NCBI GenBank assembly: GCA_963840545.1
Contig: CAWIZE010000004.1
Coordinates: 62,001-126,000 of the forward strand
Source: JAKAWQ01 sp963840545
GTDB taxonomy: Bacteria; Pseudomonadota; Alphaproteobacteria; Acetobacterales; Acetobacteraceae
DNA: 64,000 nt
Reading direction: 5' to 3'
Below, piece after piece: positions 34,314 to 42,501 of this stretch. The position numbers and the translations under genes are program-made. The notes beneath the pieces are model-generated. The model did no database searches. It saw only the letters and a list, made by a program, of their open reading frames with translations, and was not told the DNA's origin. Within the stretch, counting starts at the first letter, position 1. The number at the start of each line of letters is the position of its first letter.

Positions 34314-35501
34314 TCACTCCGCCGCGCGCGGTTGCGCGACTTCGCCCGCCACCGTGTCCGCCGCCCAGTCGAGCCACGGCAGAACCGCCCGGATATCGGC
34401 CGTCTCCACCGTCGCACCACCCCAGATGCGCAGGCCCGGCGGCGCGTCGCGATAGGAGGCGATGTCGTAGGCGACGCCCTCGGCTTCGAGCAGCGCCGCG
34501 ATCCGCTTGGCCGCCGCTGTCCGCGCCTCCGGCCCCAGGCTCGTGAACCATGGCGCCACAATCTTGAGGCAGATCGAGCTCGGCGAGCGCCATTCCGCCC
34601 GCTCGGCCAGGAAATCGACCCAACCCGTCCGCCCGACCCACTCCGCGATCGCGGCGAGGTTCGCCTCCGCGCGCCCGATCAGCGCCGGGAGCCCTCCCAC
34701 CGCCTCGGCCCAGCGCAGCCCGTCGAGCGCATCCTCCACCGCGAGCAGGCTCGGCGTGTTGATCGTCTCGCCCTTGAAGACGCCCTCGATCAACCTTCCG
34801 CCCTTGGTCATGCGGAAGATCTTCGGCAGCGGCCAGGCCGGCTGGTACAATTCAAGCCGCGCCACCGCCCGCGGCGAAAGCGCCAGCATCCCCTGCCCGG
34901 CCTCGCCGCCCAGCACCTTCTGCCAGGACCAGGTGACGACATCGAGCTTTTCCCAAGGCAGCGCCATCGCAAAGGCAGCGGACGTCGCATCCGCGATCAC
35001 CAGCCCCTTGCGCTCTTCGGGAATCCAGTCCCCGTCCGGCACCCGCACACCCGAGGTGGTGCCGTTCCAGGTCAGCACCACGTCGCGCGAGAAATCGACC
35101 GCGCCGAGCTCCGGAAGCCGCCCATACGCCCCCTCGAGGACGCGCACATCCGGAAGCTTGAGCTGCTTCACGATGTCGGTGGCCCAGCCGGCGCCGAAAC
35201 TCTCGAAGGAAAGAACGTCCACCGCGCGGGCGCCGAGCAGCGACCACAGCGCCATCTCGACCGCGCCGGTGTCCGAGGCGGGCACGATGCCGAGCCGCCA
35301 GTCCGCCGGCATCTCAAGCAGCGTGCGCGATCGTGTGATCACCTCGTTGAGCCGCGCCTTCGGCTCCTTGGCGCGATGGCTGCGACCGAGCACCGCGCCC
35401 GCAAGTGCCGCCACGGCAAAGCCGGGACGCTTGGCGCAGGGGCCGGAGGAGAAATCGGGGTTTGCCGGACGCACGTCCGGCCGCGGAGTGGCGAATGCCA
35501 T
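34314..35501 (-). CDS. serC: Phosphoserine aminotransferase
   Basis: 395 residues from ATG 35501, GGGAGAG upstream. It is of the longer alphaproteobacterial type (start TPRPDVRPANPDFSSGPCAKRPGF). The PLP lysine is in WSWQKVLGGEAGQG; the cofactor-binding aspartate is in VIADATSAAFAM. It converts phosphohydroxypyruvate to phosphoserine with glutamate. serC is followed by serA after five bases, so two consecutive steps of serine synthesis are one operon. Confidence 0.95.
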   Translation of the reverse strand: MAFATPRPDVRPANPDFSSGPCAKRPGFAVAALAGAVLGRSHRAKEPKARLNEVITRSRTLLEMPADWRLGIVPASDTGAVEMALWSLLGARAVDVLSFESFGAGWATDIVKQLKLPDVRVLEGAYGRLPELGAVDFSRDVVLTWNGTTSGVRVPDGDWIPEERKGLVIADATSAAFAMALPWEKLDVVTWSWQKVLGGEAGQGMLALSPRAVARLELYQPAWPLPKIFRMTKGGRLIEGVFKGETINTPSLLAVEDALDGLRWAEAVGGLPALIGRAEANLAAIAEWVGRTGWVDFLAERAEWRSPSSICLKIVAPWFTSLGPEARTAAAKRIAALLEAEGVAYDIASYRDAPPGLRIWGGATVETADIRAVLPWLDWAADTVAGEVAQPRAAE

Positions 35502-35694
35502 GTCGGCTCTCCCTTCCAGAAGAGAAGCGCCCCGGTGGGGGGGCGTGACCCGGGCGGAGCCATAGCCCAAGCACAAGCGCTTCGCAATCACCGCGTGGGC
35601 CCCATTGCCGATCGATCACATCAATCGGAGCCATCCAAACAATCGACTTGACGGTTCTGCTGCGGCGCAGCATCTCACAGCGAGCCCGGGCGGC

Positions 35695-35763
35695 GCCCGG
35701 GTTTTCAACAACGCCCGGGTTTTCGACCCCGGGGTTTTCGACAACGCCCGGGTTTTCGACAAC
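35695..35763. repeat. 18-bp tandem repeat upstream of the peroxiredoxin gene
   Basis: GCCCGGGTTTTCAACAAC at 35695, GCCCGGGTTTTCGACCCC at 35713, a 15-bp shortened copy at 35731 and GCCCGGGTTTTCGACAAC at 35746. It fills the space right before the Shine-Dalgarno region of the gene at 35787 and may change expression if the copy number varies. The rest of 35502-35694 shows no gene. Confidence 0.85.
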
Positions 35764-35786
35764 GCAAGTGCAGGAGAGAAGGCGGC

Positions 35787-36359
35787 ATGCTCACCGTGGG
35801 GGATCAGTTCCCGAGCTTCCGGCTTGAGGCGGTCAAGGCCGGCTTGGAGGGCCTCGCCGGCCCCGGCAAGTCCTTCATCGAGATCACCGAGGCGAGCGAT
35901 CCCGGCCAGTGGAAGATCGTCTTCTTCTGGCCGAAGGACTTCACCTTCGTCTGCCCGACCGAGATTGCCGCCTTCGGCAAGCTCGCCCCGGAGTTCGCCG
36001 ACCGCGACGCGGTCGTCTACGGCGTCTCCACGGACAGCGAGTTCGTCCACCTGAACTGGCGGCTCCACAACGCCGACATCCGCGACCTGCCCTTCCCGAT
36101 GCTCGCCGACGTCAAGCGCGAGCTCTCCGAGGCGCTGGGCATCCTCGAGAAGGACGCGGGCGTGGCGCTGCGCGCGACCTTCATCGTCGACCCGGACGGC
36201 GTGATCCAGTGGGCGAGCGCCAACGGCCTCAATGTCGGGCGCAACCCCCAGGAAGTGCTGCGCGTGCTCGACGCCCTGCAGACCGACGAGCTCTGCCCCT
36301 GCAACTGGGAGAAGGGCAAGCCCACGCTCGATCCCGAGGCGCTCTTTGAAGCGGCCTGA
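35787..36359 (+). CDS. AhpC-type peroxiredoxin
   Basis: 190 residues. Peroxidatic cysteine in KDFTFVCPTEIAAFG (about residue 56) and two near the C-terminus in LCPCNWEKG, the three-cysteine arrangement of actinobacterial AhpC enzymes that are reduced by AhpD instead of AhpF. It reduces hydrogen peroxide, organic peroxides and possibly peroxynitrite. AGGAGAG precedes ATG 35787. The ahpD gene follows two bases after its stop, which supports this pairing. No OxyR site was recognised upstream, only the tandem repeat. Confidence 0.94.
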   Translation: MLTVGDQFPSFRLEAVKAGLEGLAGPGKSFIEITEASDPGQWKIVFFWPKDFTFVCPTEIAAFGKLAPEFADRDAVVYGVSTDSEFVHLNWRLHNADIRDLPFPMLADVKRELSEALGILEKDAGVALRATFIVDPDGVIQWASANGLNVGRNPQEVLRVLDALQTDELCPCNWEKGKPTLDPEALFEAA

Positions 36360-36361
36360 CC

Positions 36362-36913
36362 ATGTCGATCGAAGCGCTGCGTGGCAGGCTGCCGGACTAT
36401 GCGAAGGACCTCCGGCTCAATCTCGGAACGCTGGCGGCCGAGCCCGCGCTCTCGGCCCGCCAGCGCGCCGGCACCTTCGTCGCCTGCGCGATCGCCAGCC
36501 GCAACCAAGCGACCACCGAGGCGATCGTCGCCGAGTTCGCCCATGAGCTCGGCCCCGATGCCCTCGCTGCGGCCAAGGCGGCGGCCGCGATCATGGGCAT
36601 GAACAACGTCTATTACCGGTTCACCCACCTCGTCGGCGGCGATTACAAGACCATGCCGGCGAAGCTCCGGATGAGCGTGATCGGCCGCCCCGGCGTCGAG
36701 AAGGCTGACTTCGAGCTCTGGTGCCTCGCAGTCTCGGCCATCAACGGCTGCGGCGCCTGCATGGAAGCCCACGAACACGTCGTGCGCGAAGCGGGCCTCC
36801 TCGCCGAGCAGGTGCAGGCGGCGGTGCGCATCGCCGCCGTGGTCCACGCCGTCGCGACCGTGCTGGACGCCGAGGAAGCCCTCGCCGGCAAGGACCTCGC
36901 CGCCGCCGCGTAG
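36362..36913 (+). CDS. ahpD: Alkyl hydroperoxide reductase AhpD
   Basis: 183 residues. The active-site CxxC with its histidine is in INGCGACMEAHEHVVREAG (about 127-145), and the upstream Glu relay is in DFELWCLAV. AhpD is a carboxymuconolactone-decarboxylase-fold thiol reductant that transfers electrons to AhpC. It is co-transcribed with the peroxiredoxin two bases upstream. Followed at once by a strong hairpin (36915-36944), likely the operon terminator. Confidence 0.93.
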   Translation: MSIEALRGRLPDYAKDLRLNLGTLAAEPALSARQRAGTFVACAIASRNQATTEAIVAEFAHELGPDALAAAKAAAAIMGMNNVYYRFTHLVGGDYKTMPAKLRMSVIGRPGVEKADFELWCLAVSAINGCGACMEAHEHVVREAGLLAEQVQAAVRIAAVVHAVATVLDAEEALAGKDLAAAA

Positions 36914-36914
36914 A

Positions 36915-36944
36915 GTCTGAGGGGGGCTCTGCCCCCCCTCAGAC
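36915..36944. terminator. Strong GC hairpin after ahpD
   Basis: GTCTGAGGGGGG (36915-36926) pairs perfectly with CCCCCCTCAGAC (36933-36944) around a six-base loop. No T-run follows, so it may act with Rho or be part of the neighbouring repeat element. A further palindrome AAGGGCCGGGCCCTT follows at about 36954. Confidence 0.6.
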
Positions 36945-36982
36945 ACCCCCCGCCAAGGGCCGGGCCCTTGGAACCCATCCGC

Positions 36983-37057
36983 GTTTGCGGCGGCAGGGCG
37001 CGGGCCAGGCTCGGAGCGAAACGCTCCGACCCTGACCCGCGCCCTGCCGCCGCAAAC
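36983..37057. repeat. REP-like long hairpin, 36-bp arms
   Basis: Arms 36983-37018 and 37022-37057 match at 34 of 36 positions around an AAA loop. Together with the hairpin at 36915 this is the look of an interspersed palindromic repeat. It lies between ahpD and pgpA and is not coding. Confidence 0.75.
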
Positions 37058-37117
37058 CGGCGCTCGCCTCCGGCCAGCAGGTCCGGCTATCTGGGGCAAG
37101 CCTCTCCGGGATCCAAC

Positions 37118-37606
37118 GTGCCGCACCCGATCCGCTCCTCGCCGGCCTCGGAGAACCTCGCCCGCGCGATCGCCGGCGGCTTCGGCTGCGGCCGCGCCCC
37201 CCGCGCCCAGGGCACCGTCGCCGCCGCCGCCGCTACCCTCGTCGCCGCCTTCCTCCTCACATTCGCCCCGTTCCTCCTCCCAATCCTCATCCTGGCAGCC
37301 CTTCTGTCCGGCCTCTGGGCCATCCGCCGCCTCGCCCTCACGGACGATCCCTCCTGGGTGGTGATCGACGAGATCGCCGGCCAGTGGATCGCCCTCCTCG
37401 CCGCCGCCCGCGGCGGCCCGCTCCTCCTCCTCGCCGGCTTCGTCCTCTTCCGCCTCTTCGACATCCTCAAGCCGGGCCCGATCCGCTCGGCCGAGCGCCT
37501 GCCAGGCGCGCTGGGCGTGATGGCCGACGACGTCCTCGCCGGCGCCGCCGCGGCGCTCCTGCTGCTCGCCGCCCGCCTCGCCTTTCCCGCGCTCGCCCGG
37601 CTCTGA
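37118..37606 (+). CDS. pgpA: Phosphatidylglycerophosphatase A
   Basis: 162 residues from GTG 37118. An inner-membrane enzyme removing the phosphate from phosphatidylglycerol phosphate. It has the PgpA marks: GFGCGRAPRAQGTVAAAAA, DPSWVVIDEIAGQWIALLA (acidic active site) and FRLFDILKPGPIRSAERLPG with GVMADDVLAG. Three to four membrane helices. The longer open frame upstream runs through the REP-like hairpin and is not protein-like. Confidence 0.9.
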   Translation: MPHPIRSSPASENLARAIAGGFGCGRAPRAQGTVAAAAATLVAAFLLTFAPFLLPILILAALLSGLWAIRRLALTDDPSWVVIDEIAGQWIALLAAARGGPLLLLAGFVLFRLFDILKPGPIRSAERLPGALGVMADDVLAGAAAALLLLAARLAFPALARL

Positions 37607-37660
37607 CCCGCACCGATTGCCGGGCCGCCGGGGCTTGGCTATACCCGCCCGACGCCCTGG

Positions 37661-37736
37661 TCCCGGATAGCTCAGTTGGTAGAGCAAGCGGCTGTTAACC
37701 GCTGGGTCGTAGGTTCGAGTCCTACTCCGGGAGCCA
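37661..37736 (+). tRNA. tRNA-Asn (anticodon GTT)
   Basis: 76 nt with encoded CCA. Acceptor TCCCGGA/TCCGGGA, D-arm GCTCAGTTGGTAGAGC, anticodon loop CTGTTAA with GTT, T-arm GTAGGTTCGAGTCCTAC. The accessory region with toxin-antitoxin genes starts just downstream. Confidence 0.96.
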
Positions 37737-37835
37737 GCGGGGTCCGGTCCGGCCCGGGCGTGGTCCGCCATTGCCGATCAGCCGTGACAAGCGCATGTTG
37801 CCTGCAATGAAGGCGTTATTTTGCAAGCAAGCCCG

Positions 37836-38072
37836 ATGACCCAACTGACCGTTCGAAACGTCAGCGCGCAGATTGTTCGTACGTTGAAGCAGCGGGCCGC
37901 GGCGCACGGCCGCTCTGCCGAAGCCGAACACCGGGAAATCCTCCGCGAAGCGCTACTTGAGGGCGAGGAAGATTTCGTCACCCGTGCGAAAGCCCTGCGT
38001 CGGAATCTGCGCTCCACTGTCGACAGCAGCAAGGTCATCCGCGCCGACCGTGACCGCGACACGGCCGCATGA
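37836..38072 (+). CDS. FitA/VapB-type ribbon-helix-helix antitoxin
   Basis: 78 residues from ATG 37836. N-terminal MTQLTVRNVSAQIVRTLKQR and the following helix (HGRSAEAEHREILREAL) are typical of FitA-like antitoxins, which bind the operon's own promoter as RHH dimers and block the partner toxin with the C-terminal tail. The stop overlaps the toxin start by ATGA. Confidence 0.88.
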   Translation: MTQLTVRNVSAQIVRTLKQRAAAHGRSAEAEHREILREALLEGEEDFVTRAKALRRNLRSTVDSSKVIRADRDRDTAA

Positions 38073-38503
38073 GCGGCTACGTCGTCGATGCAAGCGTGGC
38101 GGTGAAATGGCTCGTCACTGAGGCCTTCTCGGATCAGGCGGCACGCCTCCTCGATAAGGAGCTGACGCTTATCGCGCCGGAGCTTCTCTTCGCCGAGGCC
38201 ACCAACGCTCTATGGGCTATGTGCCGGCGCGGCGACATCACCAAGGCGGATTTCGCGGAGGCGGTGGGCGTGCTGAAGGCGGCGCCGGTCGCAGTTCCCT
38301 TCTCGATGCGCCAGCTCGCTGCTTCCGCGGCGCGTCTGGCGGTTGATCTCGATCATCCGACCTATGACTGCTTCTACCTTGCGCTCGCCGTGCAGGAACA
38401 ACATCCCGTCGTCACGGCCGATCAGCGGTTTCACGATATTGTGCGCAAGCATCCCTACCTGTCGGATCGGATCATCCATGTGGGGAGCCTGCAAATAAAC
38501 TGA
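38069..38503 (+). CDS. VapC-type PIN-domain toxin
   Basis: 144 residues. PIN-domain acidic residues are in YVVDASVAVKWL (D7), ELLFAEATNALW (E44) and PTYDCFYLALA (D101) and VVTADQRF (D118). These nucleases cut RNA, often tRNA or rRNA, when freed from the antitoxin. All catalytic acids are present, so the toxin should be active. Pair located directly downstream of tRNA-Asn. Confidence 0.92.
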   Translation: MSGYVVDASVAVKWLVTEAFSDQAARLLDKELTLIAPELLFAEATNALWAMCRRGDITKADFAEAVGVLKAAPVAVPFSMRQLAASAARLAVDLDHPTYDCFYLALAVQEQHPVVTADQRFHDIVRKHPYLSDRIIHVGSLQIN

Positions 38504-38533
38504 GGGAGCCGGCCGACACCACGGCGCACCCTC

Positions 38534-38929
38534 TCAAAGAGCGCCCTCGACATCGGTCTGCCGAAAATCCGCCCCAACCCAAAGCAGGCGGCACCCATGC
38601 TCCTTCGCCACCTCGCAGGCGAAGCAGTCCCCGAAATTCAACGCCGCCGGATGCGCGCCCTTCCCCCAGCGCCCGACGAGATCTCCTGTCCGTCGCAGCC
38701 GCGCGGCGAACGGCGTGCCGGTTGGCGGATGCTCGGCCTGGACCTTTTGGGGAGGAGGCGCTGCCATGCTGTCCGGCAGCGGCGCCGGCACCATTGCGTG
38801 AGGCTCTTCGGCCGCGGCCTTTGTTTGAGGCATAAGCGATGCGCTCTTGACGGAGCGCTGCGCCTCGGTCCGGTCAACCCCGAGTTCGCGGACGGAAGCA
38901 TTGATGCCGCGTCGCCTCCTGCGCCGCCA
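38534..38929 (-). pseudogene. Relic fusing a ParB-like motif to a VapC C-terminus
   Basis: Read leftwards, an open stretch with no good start begins with Arg repeats and GINASVRELGVDRTEAQRSV, the ParB-type motif also found twice at 15.4-15.7 kb. After a Pro/Ala-rich linker it becomes GKGAHPAALNFGDCFACEVA followed by LLWVGADFRQTDVE, the C-terminus of a VapC PIN toxin. N-terminal toxin acids are absent. Both pieces are fragments, so this is best read as a recombined remnant. It lies convergent to the intact VapBC pair. Confidence 0.65.
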
Positions 38930-38947
38930 TAACTCTCCGCACCCGGC

Positions 38948-39685
38948 CTACATCAGGCACTCGATTAGGATCAGTGGCGGTTGATCCATCAAGCTCGACC
39001 AATAGCCTTGCCCGTAGGCGGCCTCACCCTCCGGTGACAGCAACGGACGATGCCACCGGACCTCCCGAAATCCGGCGGCGCGCAATGCCTGCTCATGGGT
39101 TCGGACACTGAGAAAATAGTTCTCGATGTCGAAAGGGCCGTCCTCCAGATAAAACCTCCAGGTGATCGGCGCCTCCTCGCGCCAGGCACCGACGACGGAG
39201 GTTTCAAACCCATATTTGCGATACGAAGGAGCCGCTGAAAAGTCGCATGCCGGATTGCAGTTCACGGTCACGAACCGCCCATCCGGCTTCAGGCAGCGCG
39301 CAACCCCTGCGCACATCGCATCGAGTTCGGCGCGGTCGCGTGCGTAGTTCAAAAAATAGGCCGCAATTGCAATATCGTATTCCGGACCAAGTCCGAGAGT
39401 CCGCCCATCCCCGACGATGTAGTCGATCCCCAGGCGCTGTTCTGCTTCGGTCCCGCGAGCCAACGCAATCATCTTTTCGGAAAGATCCACGCCGGTGACC
39501 TTTGCCGCGCCGCGGTGCCGGATCATGCGGCTGTAGAAGCCGTCGCCACAGGCAATATCAATCACCGTTTTGCCGGCCGGATCGCCGATCGATGTCATCA
39601 GGGTAAAAGCTTCGACATGCGTGCGCCATGGCTGCTGCTTCGAGCGCTTGTATTGCTCGGCGATAAGATCGTAATCGGTCGTCAT
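38948..39685 (-). CDS. Class I SAM-dependent methyltransferase
   Basis: 245 residues from ATG 39685. TVIDIACGDGFYSRMI (about 40-55) is the SAM-binding motif I, VTGVDLSEKMIALAR motif II, and YDIAIAAYFLNYA motif IV. It resembles the ToxA/NovO-type small-molecule methyltransferases seen in secondary-metabolite and accessory loci. Substrate unknown; neighbours give no pathway. Confidence 0.85.
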   Translation of the reverse strand: MTTDYDLIAEQYKRSKQQPWRTHVEAFTLMTSIGDPAGKTVIDIACGDGFYSRMIRHRGAAKVTGVDLSEKMIALARGTEAEQRLGIDYIVGDGRTLGLGPEYDIAIAAYFLNYARDRAELDAMCAGVARCLKPDGRFVTVNCNPACDFSAAPSYRKYGFETSVVGAWREEAPITWRFYLEDGPFDIENYFLSVRTHEQALRAAGFREVRWHRPLLSPEGEAAYGQGYWSSLMDQPPLILIECLM

Positions 39686-39982
39686 GGTAACCCCCGCCTC
39701 ATAGTCTCCGATCCAACAGCTCCAAGTCCCATCATGGCCCTGATATGCCAGGCCCTGACGTGCCGGCTTTGTCCAAACCCGCCTTGATGGCGGCGGAGAC
39801 CTCCGTCGCCGCAACGCCGAGAGGGGTCGGAAATCAATTTCGCGAGGCCATCGCTGTTCTGGGACCGGCCGTCATGGCGGTATCCTACGACAGTCACGCC
39901 ACATGGCGCATTGTCGTCCAAGGCAATTCGGGAGACAATCCCGAGCTTCTCACCGAAATGCGCGCTGATCACGCCGGATACT

Positions 39983-40534
39983 CTAGCCATGCTTTGACTC
40001 GAGAATGTGATTGTGCAGCGCGACGGTCAAGCCCTCGATGCGCTCCGCCATCTCCTTGGCTGTCTCGGTCAGCTGCGTGTTCTGCTCCAGCATGCGCACC
40101 AGCAGCGCAGTCTGCTCGGCCGCGGCGCGTTGGCGCTCTTCGCTGGCCTGGTGCAGATCCTCGCGATGCTGCGCGTCGGCCATCGCCATGACCTTGTCGC
40201 GATCGGCCTGCCGCGTCTGCGCCAGCAGGATCAACGGCGCGGCATAGGCTGCCTGAAGGCTGAAGGCGAGGTTCAACAGGATGAAGGGGTATTCGTCGAA
40301 TATCCACAATCCCACGATGTTGACCAGGATCCAGATCGCCACGATCACCGTCTGGCCGATCAGGAACACTGGCGTGCCGAAGAAGCGCGCGAATGCCTCC
40401 GCCTTCAGCGCGAACCAATCGTCACCGAACACCGACGATAGATGCGCGTACGGAAGATGAAACCGATAGAACCCGTGGTGTTGGACCGCTGGTTGCCCAG
40501 CTCCGTTCGGCCCTGGCGCGTGGTTGCCGCTCAT
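39983..40534 (-). CDS. DUF1003 membrane protein
   Basis: 183 residues from ATG 40534 (GGGAGG eight bases upstream; ATG 40555 is possible). Two membrane helices (about 55-78 and 88-108) with the family segment FGTPVFLIGQTVIVAIWILV, then FDEYPFILLNLAFSLQAAYA and QTRQADRD. A coiled C-terminal tail (about 120-180) follows. DUF1003 proteins have no assigned function. Ordinary member. Confidence 0.87.
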   Translation of the reverse strand: MSGNHAPGPNGAGQPAVQHHGFYRFHLPYAHLSSVFGDDWFALKAEAFARFFGTPVFLIGQTVIVAIWILVNIVGLWIFDEYPFILLNLAFSLQAAYAAPLILLAQTRQADRDKVMAMADAQHREDLHQASEERQRAAAEQTALLVRMLEQNTQLTETAKEMAERIEGLTVALHNHILESKHG

Positions 40535-41064
40535 TTTCCCCGCCCTCCCCGTCATGCCTTCCGGCGGCCTGCTGCCCCAGCCGTGTAACGTGAGTGGCCC
40601 ACCCGATTCGACGCCAGAGACGAATTCGCCACGGTCGCAAAGAGGAGGGGGGAGCCGGCCCCCACGATGGCTCCCGGAAATCCTCGAAGGGGTCTTCCGT
40701 CAGGCGCGAGAGGGGGACGAGATCGCCCGCCCTCGCCTATCTCGCTCTCGATTGTTGTTTCGTCGCGTGATTGACGCTTGCGCCTCGGCTTTCGCTACGC
40801 TCTCGCCGTCTATGGGTTGCCGGTGCCGATGCTGAAGGCAGAACCGCGGCAGCTCGGCGATCAGCGCCTGATGGTGCCTGGATCGACGGTCGCTACGTGC
40901 ACCGTGAGGCGGCCAGGAGGCACCGGGTAAGCGCGGCATTGGGCGTTCTCTTATGGCTGCCGGGTGTGGGTTCCCGGTCACTGGGTCTGAGCGTCCGCGG
41001 CAGGCAGACAGGCCGGCGGAAGAAGGCTATCGGGACGCCGCACAGTGGCGAGCGGGAGATTTCG
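40535..41064. other. 530 bases without a convincing gene
   Basis: Short frames on both strands show no protein features. The long plus frame from 40771 joins in frame with the small secreted protein gene at 41065, but its N-terminal part is Arg-rich and without any family similarity. Confidence 0.5.
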
Positions 41065-41361
41065 ATGAGGGGATGGGCGATCGCGGCGGCGGCCTGCCTG
41101 ATGGTTGGAGTAGCGGCAAGCGCGCGGGCAGAGATCGGGCCTGTGGTGCCCGCCGAGAGCGCTGTGGCCGTGTGCATCCACACCCTGTCGCAGCGCTATG
41201 ACAAGCAATCCCCAGGCCTTGGTCTCGCCTCTCGGCCGGACAACCTCTGGGCAGATCTCGGGCTGGCGACGTATCCGCAGGATGGCTCGGCAGCTTGCGC
41301 CCACGGCTTCGAGGATAAATTGGCTGACCCCCAGCTGGGAGCGCCAACCCAACAGGAGTGA
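41065..41361 (+). CDS. Small secreted protein of unknown function
   Basis: 98 residues from ATG 41065; GGGAG six bases upstream. A clear signal peptide (RGWAIAAAACLMVGVAASARA) is cleaved at ARA-EIG. The mature part of about 75 residues has two cysteines (VCIHTLS and AACAHGF) that could form a disulfide in the periplasm. No family recognised. Confidence 0.7.
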   Translation: MRGWAIAAAACLMVGVAASARAEIGPVVPAESAVAVCIHTLSQRYDKQSPGLGLASRPDNLWADLGLATYPQDGSAACAHGFEDKLADPQLGAPTQQE

Positions 41362-41498
41362 GCCGGACACTGGGCGATCGAACGATCGATCGGCTCGACG
41401 TTGCCCCCTTCTTTCATCCAAGGGTGGGTGGCGTCTGGAGGCTGTCGTCATGCATCGCCCCGCTCCGGGCACGCGCGGAGCAATCCAGGCGGGAATGG

Positions 41499-41526
41499 AA
41501 AAGGCCCGCCCCTCGCGGGGCGGGCC
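41499..41526 (-). terminator. Rho-independent terminator, leftward
   Basis: GGCCCGCCCC (41503-41512), loop TCGC, GGGGCGGGCC (41517-41526); read leftwards it is followed by four T's (AAAA at 41499-41502). A ten-pair perfect stem. It would end leftward transcripts such as that of the 41679-41888 gene. Confidence 0.75.
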
Positions 41527-41678
41527 CTGCCGGTCCTGGGGGATCGGGCAGCCACCCTGACAACGGGCTTGGCCGTGCCGATCCGCCCAGGAGAGCACTC
41601 GCGCCACGACGCCGCGTCCTGGTGGCCGATTTGCGACCGCGCGAGGCGGAAACCGGGGCGCGGTGGCCGGCCTCCGCC

Positions 41679-41888
41679 CTATCGTCCCGGCGGCTTGGTC
41701 ATCCATTTGACCGGAAGACCAAGCGCCGCAGCCTGATCTTCGATCCACTGCCTGGCATCGCTCAGCGAGGAGCAGAGTTGCGTCGCGGGGGCGCGGATGT
41801 CTGCCGTGCCTTCGCCGACAAGGGCCGCGAGGAAGTCTTCGTCATCGCGTGGCTCGATCCACGCGAGGAGCTTGCCGCTGAGAAGCAT
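41679..41888 (-). CDS. Small unknown protein
   Basis: 69 residues. Sequence LLAWIEPRDDEDFLAALVGE and SSLSDARQWIEDQAAALGLP has a normal protein composition, unlike the shadow frames around it. No Shine-Dalgarno is visible, but a leftward terminator follows 150 bases downstream, supporting a leftward transcript. No family recognised. Confidence 0.5.
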   Translation of the reverse strand: MLLSGKLLAWIEPRDDEDFLAALVGEGTADIRAPATQLCSSLSDARQWIEDQAAALGLPVKWMTKPPGR

Positions 41889-42048
41889 GGCGGGAGAGAC
41901 CCGAATGACCGCCCCGGCGATATAGATCTATCGCAAACTTGTCTAGTCATATAACTGAAACAGAATTGACTTCGATCACCCCACGCTGGCTCCCGATCCT
42001 GGGATACAAGACGGTTCTGACGAGCCGCTGAGGAAGCAAGCCGGTCCG

Positions 42049-42501
42049 ATGGGCAATCTCTACGAGGCCGACATCTTCGCCTGGTCCGAGCGACAGGCTG
42101 ACCTCCTGCGCAGACGCGCGCGCGGAGAGCCGGTCAACGAAACCGAGATCGACTGGCCCAGCGTCGCGGAGGAAATCGAAAGCGCGGGGCGCAACGAACT
42201 TCGGGCCAGCCAGTCGCTCTTGGAACAGGCGTTGCTGTGCATTCTCAAAGCCGAAGCGTGGCCCGCGTCCCCCAACGCGCCAACCTGGCGCTCCGACGCA
42301 ATCCTGTTTCGGCATCAGGCCGCCGACGCGTTCACGCCGTCCATGGCCCGGCACATCGACGTCGAGTTCACCTATCGCCGAGCCCTGCGCGCCCTGCCCG
42401 AGGCGATCGACGGCCGGCCGCCGCTCCCGGTTCCGGCGCATTGCGGCCTCACGCTCGAACAGCTCCTAGCCGAGGAACCAGAGCCGTCACTCGGTGACTG
42501 A
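42049..42501 (+). CDS. DUF29 family protein
   Basis: 150 residues. YEADIFAWSERQADLLRRRA at the start, then IDWPSVAEEIESAGRNE and a long helical part, is the DUF29 layout. The family is common in cyanobacteria and alphaproteobacteria, often in multiple copies on mobile regions, with no known activity. Appears complete. Confidence 0.85.
   Translation: MGNLYEADIFAWSERQADLLRRRARGEPVNETEIDWPSVAEEIESAGRNELRASQSLLEQALLCILKAEAWPASPNAPTWRSDAILFRHQAADAFTPSMARHIDVEFTYRRALRALPEAIDGRPPLPVPAHCGLTLEQLLAEEPEPSLGD

Noticed and set aside
39745..40191. Possible plus-strand gene between the methyltransferase and DUF1003 genes
   Set aside because: First 80 codons look moderately protein-like, but it runs far into the DUF1003 gene on the other strand and has no family match.
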